From: Kitasatospora xanthocidica
GTDB lineage: Bacteria; Actinomycetota; Actinomycetes; Streptomycetales; Streptomycetaceae
Assembly: GCF_014656195.1 (NCBI RefSeq)
Contig: NZ_BNBY01000036.1
Span: forward strand, 1-64,000
Reading direction: 5' to 3'
DNA length: 64,000 nt
Part shown: piece after piece, positions 44,585 to 53,721 of the stretch
Position numbering within the stretch: position 1 is the stretch's first letter
How the letters are laid out: each line of letters starts with the position of its first letter
Program-made: the position numbers and the translations under genes
The notes under the pieces: model-generated
Told to the model about the DNA's origin: nothing
The model's database searches: none
Seen by the model: the letters and a program-made list of their open reading frames with translations, nothing else

Positions 44585-47383
44585 GTGGTGACGTACGCGC
44601 AGGCGCAGGAGCTCGCCGAGGAGTGGATCAACGGCGGGGTGCCGCGCTCGCAGCAGCGCGAGGTGCGGGTCCGGGAGTTCGACCTGGGCTTCGTCTGCTG
44701 GGCGATGCCGCCCGGGGGCGGGGACGCCGGTCCGGACGGCCCGGGGTCGGGCTCCGGTGGTCCGGGCTCGGGCTCTGGCTCTGGCTCTGGCTCGGCTTCG
44801 GGCTCGGGTTCGGGTGAGGCGCGGCTGGTGATCGCCCGGGACTCGGGTGCCAGCACGCTCTGGCCGGCCCTGCCCGTCAACGAGGTGGTCCGGCAGTACG
44901 AGGAGATCTACGGGCGGCCGGTCGCGGCCAACCCGGCCGGGGCGGCGAAGCCCGCGCCCGGACCGGTGGAGGCGACCTCCTTCCTGCTCAGCCCGCCGCA
45001 GTGGCTGCAGGAGGCCGGGGCCGCGGCGATCGCGGCGGAGGCGGAGCGGCTGGGGGGCGGTGCGGCCGCGCCGGCTCCTGCGCCTGCACCGGTTCCTGCT
45101 CCGGCGCCGACGCCTGCGCCCGCGCCGGTCGAGGAGCCGTTCGCTCCGATGGCGCCGCACGCGCCCGCCGTGCTGACCGAGCCGCCGGTCTCCGACCGGC
45201 CCGCCGGCGACGCGCCGACCATGCTCGCCCCGCCGCCCGGCCACGACGAGCCGTTCGTCGTACCGCAGCCGCAGCCGCAGCCGCAGCCGCAGCCGCAGCC
45301 GCAGCCGCAGCCGCACCCGCACCCGCAGGCCGCCTCGCCGGTGCCGCCGACCGCCGCGCCGCCGGTCGGTGCCGAGGCGGCGACCGTCCTGATGCCCGAC
45401 GGGCTGCGCACCACCGGCTCGGACCTGCCCGACGCGCCCGCTCCGGCCGGCGCCGAGGCCGCGACCATGCTGATGCCGCCGGCGAGCGGGGGCTACGGCA
45501 TGCCGCCGGTCCCGCCGTCCGCCGAGCAGCCCCCGGCCGCGCCGCCGGTCGGGCCCCCCGCGCCCGCCCCGGCCGCCGAGCCGGCGCCGACGCTGCTCGC
45601 CCCGCCGGACTCGATGCCCGGGCTGATGGGTCTGCCGGGGGCCCCGGCCACCCCGCCCGGTGCCCCGGTGGAGCAGGCACCGACGATGCTCGCCCCGCCC
45701 GGTGGCGTGCCCGGCCTCGGCGGTCTGCCCGGTGCTCCGGCCGGTCCGCCGCCGCCCGGCGCCCCGGTGGAGCACGCACCGACCATGCTGGCCCCGCCCG
45801 GCGGTGCCCCCGGGCTGGCCGGTCTGCCCGGCGCCCCGGCCGCCGGGGCGCCCTCCGGCGGGGCGCCGCAGGGCGGGCCCGGCCGGGCCCCGGGCTCGGC
45901 CCCGCCGCCGCCCGCGCCGGCCGGGCTGCGCGGTTCCGCCGGTTCGCCCGGCGCGGGTGCCGCCGCCGGCGGGCTGGGCCGCAACTCCGGCTCGGCCCCG
46001 CCGCCGCCCCCGCCCGCAGGGCTGAAGCACACCCCGGGTTCCGGCACGCCGGGCGGCGCCCCCGGCGGCCGGTCGGCCGGTTCGACCCCGCCGCCCCCGC
46101 CCCCGGCGGGCCTGCGGGCCGGTGACGCCCCGGCCCCGCAGGGCACTCCGGCCGGCGGCACGTTCTCGGCCGGGGTGGCGTACGAGGCGACCCAGCTGGC
46201 CGGCGCGATCGACCCGGCGCTGCTGGGTGGCCCGGCGGACCCGGGCACCCCGCCGTCGGGCGGCCCCGCCGTCCCGCCGCCGCCCGGCGGTCCGGCGGCC
46301 CCGGCCGCGCCCGTGGCCGGCTACGGCTATCCGAACGCGGGCGGCGCGGCCGGGGTCGTGCCCCCGGCCGCGGTGCCCGGTTCGCCGCAGCCCGCGCCGG
46401 TGCCCCCGGGGGTGCCCGCGGTGGGTCCGGGCTACTTCGCCGCGCTCAGCTACCGGGGCCCGGACGGCTCGGAGCAGAAGCTGCTGCACCGCAGCGAGCC
46501 CGGCACCCCGCACCCGGAGTGGAAGATCCTGCAGGACCTGCGCCGGCTCAACGTGCCGCCGGAGCAGGTGCTGGAGCTCTACACCGAGCTGGAGTCCTGC
46601 GACCTGCCGGGCGGCTACTGCAACCGCATGATCGCCGCGTCCTGGCCGAACGTCCGGCTCACCCACACCGCCCCGTACGGCCGTGACCACGCGTCCCGGC
46701 AGGCCGGGATGGCCGAGCTGCTCGACCACCTGGACGAGCTGCACCAGCTGGCCTCCGGTGCCCAGCGGGTCCGCCCGTTCCGGGTGCCGCTGCCCGCGCC
46801 GGGGACGGTCCAGGCGCTGCCGCCGCTCCCGCCGCAGCAGCTGGCCCAGGAGGTCGGCACCGCCTTCGGGCAGAACGTGTTCCGCTACGAGCAGCGGGCC
46901 GTCTCCCGGCAGGGCGTGCCCGAGCCGGTGTCCCAGAGCCTGATGTGGGCCGGGCTGCCGCGCGACTTCGGGCCGTTCTTCTGGGCGCAGGCGCAGGAGG
47001 GCCGTCCGATCCCGACGCTCGCCGAGCTGGCCGCCGAGCGCGGCCTGCCCGCCGGCCCGGACTTCGGCGGCTACCTGGTGCTCGGCAACGACTACGGCCG
47101 CCAGCTGTGCGTCCAGTACGGCACCGCGAACGTGGTCGCCGTGGACGTCGATGGAACCGGCCAGCCGCCCCGGTTCGTCAACAGCGGTGTACCGGAGTTC
47201 GTCCGCGCGCTGGCCCTGCTGGGCCGGATGTGGCGGCTCCGGTACGGGCTGACGCCGGACCAGGCCGGTCGCTGGACGACCGACTTCCAGGCCCAGCTCG
47301 CCGCGATCGACCCGGCGGCCCTGCAGAACGCGGACACCTGGTGGGCCGTGCTGCTGGAGCAGTTCTGGGACGGTCTGCTGTAG
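44585..47383 (+). CDS. YrhB-like domain, long Pro-rich linker, CxxPGGYC deaminase and SUKH-4 in one protein
   Basis: The 932-residue protein begins with a YrhB-like immunity domain (TYAQAQELAEEWINGG, then VRVREFDLGFVCW). A low-complexity linker of about 500 residues follows, with six [AP]-T-[MVL]-L-[AM]-P motifs, (PQ)8, and three 33-residue repeats (about 336-425). Next is a deaminase domain (about 615-700) with His643-Pro-Glu645 and Cys672/Cys679 in SCDLPGGYC. The last 200 residues are SUKH-4 (DFGGYLVLGNDYGRQLCVQYG, then FVNSGVPEFVRAL). The zinc ligands are all present, so the deaminase is probably active. GTG 44585 follows GGTGAACCGGGC. A strong terminator follows. It is probably cotranscribed with the WHH-SUKH gene. 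Confidence 0.8.
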   Translation: MVTYAQAQELAEEWINGGVPRSQQREVRVREFDLGFVCWAMPPGGGDAGPDGPGSGSGGPGSGSGSGSGSASGSGSGEARLVIARDSGASTLWPALPVNEVVRQYEEIYGRPVAANPAGAAKPAPGPVEATSFLLSPPQWLQEAGAAAIAAEAERLGGGAAAPAPAPAPVPAPAPTPAPAPVEEPFAPMAPHAPAVLTEPPVSDRPAGDAPTMLAPPPGHDEPFVVPQPQPQPQPQPQPQPQPHPHPQAASPVPPTAAPPVGAEAATVLMPDGLRTTGSDLPDAPAPAGAEAATMLMPPASGGYGMPPVPPSAEQPPAAPPVGPPAPAPAAEPAPTLLAPPDSMPGLMGLPGAPATPPGAPVEQAPTMLAPPGGVPGLGGLPGAPAGPPPPGAPVEHAPTMLAPPGGAPGLAGLPGAPAAGAPSGGAPQGGPGRAPGSAPPPPAPAGLRGSAGSPGAGAAAGGLGRNSGSAPPPPPPAGLKHTPGSGTPGGAPGGRSAGSTPPPPPPAGLRAGDAPAPQGTPAGGTFSAGVAYEATQLAGAIDPALLGGPADPGTPPSGGPAVPPPPGGPAAPAAPVAGYGYPNAGGAAGVVPPAAVPGSPQPAPVPPGVPAVGPGYFAALSYRGPDGSEQKLLHRSEPGTPHPEWKILQDLRRLNVPPEQVLELYTELESCDLPGGYCNRMIAASWPNVRLTHTAPYGRDHASRQAGMAELLDHLDELHQLASGAQRVRPFRVPLPAPGTVQALPPLPPQQLAQEVGTAFGQNVFRYEQRAVSRQGVPEPVSQSLMWAGLPRDFGPFFWAQAQEGRPIPTLAELAAERGLPAGPDFGGYLVLGNDYGRQLCVQYGTANVVAVDVDGTGQPPRFVNSGVPEFVRALALLGRMWRLRYGLTPDQAGRWTTDFQAQLAAIDPAALQNADTWWAVLLEQFWDGLL
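45263..45310 (+). repeat. (CCGCAG)8 microsatellite coding Pro-Gln
   Basis: Eight exact hexamers inside the linker of the 932-residue protein give (PQ)8 followed by PHPHPQ. Slippage would change linker length without a frameshift. Confidence 0.9.
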
Positions 47384-47410
47384 CGGACCGTTACGGATCC
47401 TCGCAGGTGG

Positions 47411-47445
47411 GGAGGGGTCGTTCCGGTGTCCGGGACGGCCCCTCC
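47411..47445 (+). terminator. Terminator after the deaminase-SUKH-4 gene
   Basis: A 14-bp stem with G-T pairs (47411-47424 with 47432-47445, loop GGTGTCC) lies 28 bp after the stop. The AT-rich patch at 47470-47510 beyond it probably holds the promoter of the next gene. Confidence 0.8.
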
Positions 47446-47648
47446 GGCATGCCGCCGTGGCTGTGCCTCGTTGGGGTTTTGCCCGGATCTGCGCAAAATA
47501 GGTCAAGAGGATGGGTCTACTCGTCCGGTCCTCGACGTATTCAGGTCCGCAGGACGACCGAATCCGGCCCCGGTGTCCGAACCGGTTCCGGATCCGGGCG
47601 TTCCGTCCGATCATGGGCTCCGCAGCCCGCGAACGAGGGGAAGAGCCC

Positions 47649-49127
47649 ATGAGCGACGCCGTCCCCCAGAACGGCTTCACCCAGGCCCGGCGCGGCTACG
47701 CGCCCGATCAGGTCGAGCGAGCCCTCGCCGCGCTCACCGCGCAGCGCGACGAGGCGTGGGAACGGCTGAGTGTCCTGGGTGCCGGGATCCGGCAGATGGA
47801 GGCCCGGCTGGCCGACATCCGCAGGGCCGCCGAGGAGGCCCCGGAACCCGACTACCAGGTGCTCAGCGAAGAGGCCGCCGGACTGGCCGTGATGGCCGCG
47901 AACGAGGGCCGCGCCGTCCGGGAGAAGGCCGAGCGCTTCGCCGAGGACCTCCGCGACGAGGTCTACGAGGCAGGCCAGGCGGCCGACCGGGCCGCCAAGG
48001 AGTACGCGACCACCACCCGCGCCGAGGCCGACGCGGCCGCCCGCCGCACCGAGGAGCGCACCCGCGCCGAGGCCGAGGGCATCCGCGCCGACGCCGACCG
48101 GGACAGCCGCGCCGCCCGGGACGCCGCCACCGCCTACGCCGCCAAGGTGCGGGTGGCCGCGGCCGAGGCCAGCGAGCAGGCCGAGGCCGAGCTGGCCACC
48201 CGGCGCCGCAAGGCCGACGAGACCTTCGCCGAGGCCCAGGCCGCGGCCGACGCCGAGGAGACGGAGGTCTCCGCGACCGCCGAGCGCCGGGTCAAGGAGG
48301 CGGAACAGCAGCGGGAGACCGTGCTGAACCGGATCAAGCAGCTGGAGACCGACGCCCAGGCCAAGGCCGACCAGCTGATCGAGCAGGCCCGCCGGGAGGC
48401 CGAGAAGGTCAACGCGGCGAGCGAGCGCGAGCAGCGCGAGTTCGACACCCGGCTGGACACGGTGCAGCAGCACCTTGACCACATCAAGGCCACGCTGGCC
48501 TCGCTCACCGGAGCGGCGGTCGGCCAGATCGAGCCCCAGGGGCTGGCGGCGGCCGTCGCGGCCTCCGCTCCGGCGGACGCGGCTCCTGCTTCCGCGGCGG
48601 GTGCGGCCGCTCCGGCCCCGGCGGACGCGGTGGCCGACGCGGCGCCGGTGGACGCGGTGGACCCGTCGGACCCGGTGGCCCCGGCGGACTCGGAGGCGGA
48701 CACCGGGGAGATCCCGGTCACCAACCTGCGGAAGGCCTCGGCGCGGGTCGCGGGCCCCGCGCGGACGCCGGTCGCGGACGCCGCCCCGGCCTCCGGCTCG
48801 GCCGGGACGCGGGAGAAGGCGACGGCGGTGCTGCGCGCGCCGGTGGTGGGCGGGAGTGCCGGCAAGGCGACCGCCGAGTCCGTGGTGACCGGCCCGGTCG
48901 CGCCGGTGGTTCCGGTGGCGGTGCCGCCGAAGCCGGCCTCGCCGCCCCCTGCGGTGCCCGACGGGGACGCCGGGGGCGCTGCGGCCGGTGCCGGTGCCGG
49001 TGCGGGTGCGGGCGTCGGCGCCGAGCAGGAGCCGGAGGACGAGACCCGGATCATCCCGAAGATCATCATCGTGGACGACGGCACCGGCTACGCGACCCCC
49101 AACACGGTCAGCTACCGCCGCCGCTGA
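47649..49127 (+). CDS. Coiled-coil DivIVA/Scy-like cytoskeletal protein (often called cellulose-binding protein)
   Basis: The 492-residue protein has a DivIVA-like N-terminal segment (FTQARRGYAPDQVERALAALTAQRDEAWERLSVLGAGIRQME). A coiled coil of about 230 residues rich in Ala, Glu and Arg follows (about 45-290), with repeated AEA-x-R-x-EE units like the 51-mer repeats of Scy/FilP. The remainder is a Pro/Ala/Val-rich tail ending DETRIIPKIIIVDDGTGYATPN. Such proteins organise polar growth in streptomycetes. ATG 47649 is preceded by GAGGGGAAG. The gene has no tight operon partner. The homology label rests on composition and helix pattern, so the exact paralogue is uncertain. Confidence 0.8.
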   Translation: MSDAVPQNGFTQARRGYAPDQVERALAALTAQRDEAWERLSVLGAGIRQMEARLADIRRAAEEAPEPDYQVLSEEAAGLAVMAANEGRAVREKAERFAEDLRDEVYEAGQAADRAAKEYATTTRAEADAAARRTEERTRAEAEGIRADADRDSRAARDAATAYAAKVRVAAAEASEQAEAELATRRRKADETFAEAQAAADAEETEVSATAERRVKEAEQQRETVLNRIKQLETDAQAKADQLIEQARREAEKVNAASEREQREFDTRLDTVQQHLDHIKATLASLTGAAVGQIEPQGLAAAVAASAPADAAPASAAGAAAPAPADAVADAAPVDAVDPSDPVAPADSEADTGEIPVTNLRKASARVAGPARTPVADAAPASGSAGTREKATAVLRAPVVGGSAGKATAESVVTGPVAPVVPVAVPPKPASPPPAVPDGDAGGAAAGAGAGAGAGVGAEQEPEDETRIIPKIIIVDDGTGYATPNTVSYRRR

Positions 49128-49794
49128 GGGCGGACCCGGCCCGGCCCCGGCCCCTCGTAGGCCGGTGCGCCGGGCCGGCGCGGTTTCAGCGGAACTCTTG
49201 CGTCCGGGGTGCGGGCGCGTCCGGGGCGTGGGTCCGGGCGTGGCGCGGGCGTGGTGCGGGCGCGAGCCGGGGTGCGGGTGCACGGGGCGGGAAAAGAAGT
49301 AGGCCGAGACCCGTGGCGCCCTCCAGGAAAGGGCGCCACGGTTCCCGGCGCTTGGGCGGGCGCCCCCACCCAGGGTCGCCCGGCCTCGCACCTCCGACCC
49401 CCATCGGGGGTGCGACAGTGCCGCCGCAGCCATCCCCCACGGTTGGGTGCGGCGGGCACGTTCACCATGGTGCGCGATCTCCATGGACGGCCAGTGACAG
49501 GAGTATGTCCAGTTCGTGGCGGATCACCGTGCCCTGTTCGGCGCGGCTTCCGCTCGGTTCGTCCACCCGTCGGTCCGGTGCTCCGCCCGGTGTTCCGGCC
49601 TGCGGTTCGTCCTGCGGTCGGTCTGTGGTTCGTTCCCGCGCGGCCTCGCCGGGGCCGTACGCCGCGTGCGTGTCCGTGCCGCGGCGTAGGCTGGAGACCC
49701 CCGGCCGCTCGGCGTGCCGGGCCGTTCGCGTTGCCCTGGCGGGCCCTCGTCGCCCGGGGGCAGCTTCCGCCACGGGACGAAGAAGAGACCCCAG
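49128..49794. other. 667-bp gap upstream of mfd
   Basis: A perfect 12-bp hairpin (49311-49322 with 49330-49341) is the only strong structure. An ATG-rich patch near 49460-49490 shows no coding pattern. The mfd promoter must lie to the right; none is obvious. I see no gene in this stretch. Confidence 0.5.
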
Positions 49795-52700
49795 ATGAGC
49801 CTGACCGGACTGCTCGATGTCGTCGCGCGGGACGCGGCGCTCGCCGAGGCGATCGGGGCGGCCACCGCCACCGGCGCCGCGGCCGGCGGACGCCGCCACC
49901 TGGACCTGGTCGGACCGCCCGCCGCCCGGCCCTTCGCCATCGCCGCACTGGCCCGGGCGCTCGCCGGGCAGTCCGCCGGGGAGCACGGCCGTCCGGTGCT
50001 CGCCGTCACCGCGACCGGCCGGGAGGCCGAGGACCTGGCCGCCTCGCTGCGCTCGCTGCTGCCCCCCGACGCCGTCGCCGAGTACCCGGCCTGGGAGACC
50101 CTGCCGCACGAGCGACTGTCGCCCCGCTCGGACACCGTCGGCCGCCGGCTCGCCGTGCTGCGCCGGATCGTGCACCCGCGGGCGGACGACCCGGCGGCCG
50201 GGCCGGTGCAGGTGATCGTCGCCCCGGTCCGCTCGGTGCTGCAGCCGCAGGTCAAGGGGCTGGCCGAGCTGGAGCCGGTGGCCGTCCTGCGCGGGGAGTC
50301 GCACGACCTGGAGGAGGTGGCCCGCCGGCTCGCCGCGGCTGCCTACGCGCGCGTCGAACTGGTCGAGAAGCGCGGTGAGTTCGCCGTCCGCGGCGGCATC
50401 CTGGACGTCTTCCCGCCGACCGAGGAGCACCCGCTGCGGGTGGAGTTCTGGGGCGACGAGGTCGAGGAGATCCGGTACTTCAAGGTCGCCGACCAGCGCT
50501 CGCTGGAGATCGCCGAGCACGGCCTGTGGGCGCCGCCCTGTCGCGAGCTGCTGCTCACCGACGAGGTGCGGGCGCGGGCCGCCGAGCTGGCCGCCGAGCA
50601 CCCGGGGCTGGCCGAGATCCTGGACAAGATCGCCGAGGGCATCGCGGTCGAGGGCATGGAGTCGCTGGCGCCGGTGCTGGTGGACGACATGGAGCTGCTG
50701 GTCGACGTGCTGCCGCTCGGCTCGGTCGCGGTGGTCTGCGACCCGGAGCGGGTCCGCACCCGGGCCGCCGACCTGGTGGCGACCAGTCAGGAGTTCCTGC
50801 ACGCCTCCTGGGTCGCGGCCGCGTCCGGCGGGGACCGGCCGATCGACCTGGAGGCGATCGACGTCTCCGCCGCCTCGCTGCGCTCGCTCGCCGAGGTGCG
50901 CGAGCACGCCGCCGAGATCGGGCTGCCCTGGTGGTCCGTCAGTCCGTTCGCGACCAGCGAGTCGACCATCGACGGCATCCTGGAGATCGACACCAACACC
51001 CTGACCCTCGGCATGCACGCCGTCGAGGCCTACCGCGGCGACACCGCCCGGGCGATCGCCGACGCCAAGGAGCGGCTGGCCGCCGACTGGCGGGTCGTCA
51101 TGGTGACCGAGGGGCACGGGCCGGCGTCCCGGCTCGCCGAGGTGCTGGGCAACGAGGGCATCCCGGCCCGTCTGGTCGCCGACCTCGCCGAGGCGCCCAC
51201 CCGGGACGTCGTCTACGTCTCCTGCGGCTCGATCGAGCACGGCTTCGTGGACGAGGCCCTGAAGCTCACGGTCATCACCGAGACCGACCTGTCCGGCCAG
51301 AAGTCCTCCACCAAGGACATGCGCCGGATGCCGTCGCGCCGCCGCAACGCGATCGACCCGCTGGCGCTCGTCGCCGGCGACTACGTCGTCCACGAGGCGC
51401 ACGGCGTCGGCAAGTACGTCGAGATGGTGCAGCGCACCGTCCAGGGCGCCACCCGCGAGTACCTGGTGCTGGAGTACGCCCCGGCCAAGCGCGGCCACCC
51501 CGGCGACCGGCTGTTCGTGCCGACCGACCAGCTCGACCAGGTCACCAAGTACGTCGGCGGCGAGGCCCCGACCCTGCACCGGCTGGGCGGCGCGGACTGG
51601 GCGAAGACCAAGCAGCGGGCCAAGAAGGCGGTCAAGGAGATCGCCGCCGACCTGATCAAGCTGTACTCGGCGCGGATGGCCGCCCCCGGCCACACCTTCG
51701 GCCCGGACACCCCGTGGCAGCGCGAGCTGGAGGACGCCTTCCCGTACGCGGAGACCCCGGACCAGCTGACCACCATCGCCGAGGTCAAGTCCGACATGGA
51801 GAAGTCCGTCCCGATGGACCGGCTGATCTGCGGCGACGTCGGTTACGGCAAGACCGAGATCGCGGTGCGGGCCGCGTTCAAGGCCGTGCAGGACGGCAAG
51901 CAGGTGGCGGTGCTGGTGCCGACCACGCTGCTGGTGCAGCAGCACTTCTCGACCTTCGCCGAGCGGTACGCCAACTTCCCGGTGACGGTGAAGGCGCTGT
52001 CCCGGTTCCAGACCGACAGCGAGGCCAAGGCCGTGCTGGAGGGGCTGTTCGAGGGCTCGGTGGACGTCGTCATCGGCACCCACCGGCTGTTCTCCTCCGA
52101 GACGAAGTTCAAGGACCTCGGCCTGGTCATCGTGGACGAGGAGCAGCGGTTCGGCGTCGAGCACAAGGAGCAGCTGAAGAAGCTGCGGGCCAACGTGGAC
52201 GTGCTGACCATGTCCGCGACCCCGATCCCGCGCACCCTGGAGATGGCGGTCACCGGCATCCGCGAGATGTCCACCATCACCACCCCGCCGGAGGAGCGGC
52301 ACCCGGTGCTGACCTTCGTCGGACCGTACGACGAGAAGCAGATCTCGGCCGCGATCCGGCGTGAACTCCTGCGCGAGGGCCAGGTGTTCTACATCCACAA
52401 CCGGGTGGAGTCGATCGACAAGGCGGCCGCCCGGCTGAAGGACCTGGTGCCCGAGGCGCGGATCGCCACCGCGCACGGACAGATGGGGGAGACCCAGCTG
52501 GAGAAGGTCGTCGTCGACTTCTGGGAGAAGGAGTTCGACGTCCTGGTGTCGACCACGATCGTGGAGTCCGGCATCGACATCTCCAACGCCAACACCCTGA
52601 TCGTCGAGCGCGGCGACACCTTCGGCCTCTCCCAGCTGCACCAGCTGCGCGGCCGGGTCGGGCGCGGCCGCGAGCGCGGCTACGCGTACATGCTGTACCC

Positions 52701-53424
52701 GCCGGAGAAGCCGCTCACCGAGACCGCGCACGAGCGCCTGGCCACCATCGCCCAGCACACCGAGATGGGCGCCGGCATGTACGTCGCGATGAAGGACCTG
52801 GAGATCCGCGGCGCCGGCAACCTGCTCGGCGGCGAGCAGTCCGGGCACATCGCGGGCGTCGGCTTCGACCTCTACATGCGGATGGTCGGCGAGGCGGTGG
52901 CCGAGTTCCGCGAGTCGCTGGCGAGCGGCGGGGAACCGGAGGAGGAGCCGCTGGAGGTGAAGATCGAGCTGCCGGTCGACGCGCACGTGCCGCACGACTA
53001 CGCGCCCGGCGAGCGGCTGCGGCTGCAGGCCTACCGCTCGATCGCGGCGGTCAACTCGGAGGACGACATCACGCAGGTCCGGGACGAACTCGTGGACCGC
53101 TACGGCAAGCTGCCCGAGCCGGTGGAGAACCTGCTGATGGTCGCCGCGCTGCGGCTGTACGCCCGGCGGTGCGGCATCGCGGACATCACCCTGCAGGGCT
53201 CCAACGTCCGCTTCGGGCCGGTGGAGCTGCGGGAGTCGCAGCAGCTGCGGCTGAACCGGCTCTACCCGCGCAGCCAGGTCAAGGCCGCCGCCCAGCAGCT
53301 CCTGGTGCCGCGTCCCAGCACCGGGCGGATCGGCGGCAAGCCGCTGGTCGGCCGGGAACTGCTGGGCTGGTGCAGCGAGTTCCTGTCGGCCATGTTCGAC
53401 GACCTGGCGGGTTCGAAGAAGTAG
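49795..53424 (+). CDS. mfd: Transcription-repair coupling factor
   Basis: Mfd uses ATP to displace RNA polymerase stalled at DNA damage and recruits UvrA. The 1209-residue protein is slightly longer than E. coli Mfd. It has a UvrB-like N-terminal domain, a CarD-type RNA polymerase interaction domain (GDYVVHEAHGVGKYVEM), and a RecG-like helicase motor with Walker A GDVGYGKTEIA (Lys686), IVDEEQRFGVEHKEQL (motif II), TATPIPRTL, VSTTIVESGIDISNAN and QLRGRVGRGRERGYAY. A C-terminal TRCF domain follows. ATG 49795 follows AGAAGAGA and excludes a Pro/Arg-rich extension. It is followed by mazG. Confidence 0.97.
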   Translation: MSLTGLLDVVARDAALAEAIGAATATGAAAGGRRHLDLVGPPAARPFAIAALARALAGQSAGEHGRPVLAVTATGREAEDLAASLRSLLPPDAVAEYPAWETLPHERLSPRSDTVGRRLAVLRRIVHPRADDPAAGPVQVIVAPVRSVLQPQVKGLAELEPVAVLRGESHDLEEVARRLAAAAYARVELVEKRGEFAVRGGILDVFPPTEEHPLRVEFWGDEVEEIRYFKVADQRSLEIAEHGLWAPPCRELLLTDEVRARAAELAAEHPGLAEILDKIAEGIAVEGMESLAPVLVDDMELLVDVLPLGSVAVVCDPERVRTRAADLVATSQEFLHASWVAAASGGDRPIDLEAIDVSAASLRSLAEVREHAAEIGLPWWSVSPFATSESTIDGILEIDTNTLTLGMHAVEAYRGDTARAIADAKERLAADWRVVMVTEGHGPASRLAEVLGNEGIPARLVADLAEAPTRDVVYVSCGSIEHGFVDEALKLTVITETDLSGQKSSTKDMRRMPSRRRNAIDPLALVAGDYVVHEAHGVGKYVEMVQRTVQGATREYLVLEYAPAKRGHPGDRLFVPTDQLDQVTKYVGGEAPTLHRLGGADWAKTKQRAKKAVKEIAADLIKLYSARMAAPGHTFGPDTPWQRELEDAFPYAETPDQLTTIAEVKSDMEKSVPMDRLICGDVGYGKTEIAVRAAFKAVQDGKQVAVLVPTTLLVQQHFSTFAERYANFPVTVKALSRFQTDSEAKAVLEGLFEGSVDVVIGTHRLFSSETKFKDLGLVIVDEEQRFGVEHKEQLKKLRANVDVLTMSATPIPRTLEMAVTGIREMSTITTPPEERHPVLTFVGPYDEKQISAAIRRELLREGQVFYIHNRVESIDKAAARLKDLVPEARIATAHGQMGETQLEKVVVDFWEKEFDVLVSTTIVESGIDISNANTLIVERGDTFGLSQLHQLRGRVGRGRERGYAYMLYPPEKPLTETAHERLATIAQHTEMGAGMYVAMKDLEIRGAGNLLGGEQSGHIAGVGFDLYMRMVGEAVAEFRESLASGGEPEEEPLEVKIELPVDAHVPHDYAPGERLRLQAYRSIAAVNSEDDITQVRDELVDRYGKLPEPVENLLMVAALRLYARRCGIADITLQGSNVRFGPVELRESQQLRLNRLYPRSQVKAAAQQLLVPRPSTGRIGGKPLVGRELLGWCSEFLSAMFDDLAGSKK

Positions 53425-53582
53425 CACCCCTCGGCCGGTCGTTCGCGGGGGCGGTTCACGGCGGTGTTTCACGGCGGTCTCGGGCTTCGGCCCGGGGCCG
53501 CCGTTTCCGTGTCCGGGTGCCGACGGTGGCGGTTGTGCGGCGTCGGCTGTGAACAGGGCCCCCACTGGTTCGTCGAAGGGCC

Positions 53583-53619
53583 CGACTTCCTGCGCGGGAA
53601 GTCGGGCGGGTCGACTTCC
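53583..53619. promoter_or_regulatory. Mutually exclusive hairpins upstream of mazG
   Basis: Three 8-base elements CGACTTCC (53583-53590), GGAAGTCG (53597-53604) and CGACTTCC (53612-53619) mean the middle one can pair with either flank. The first pairing extends to 10 bp (53581-53590 with 53597-53606). This resembles an attenuator or a terminator/anti-terminator choice between mfd and mazG. Confidence 0.45.
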
Positions 53620-53721
53620 TGTGTGGCGGGGTGGGGGCCCGGGCCGGGTGGTGGCATGTACCTGTCTCGGTGTTGGCGGTGTGTCGGCGGGGGGTGGGGT
53701 GGGGCGGGTAGGTTCGGGGGT

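Noticed and set aside
49128..49794. Small protein-coding genes in the gap before mfd
   Set aside because: Candidate frames are Pro/Arg/Gly-rich, lack ribosome sites and overlap a hairpin; none looks coding.
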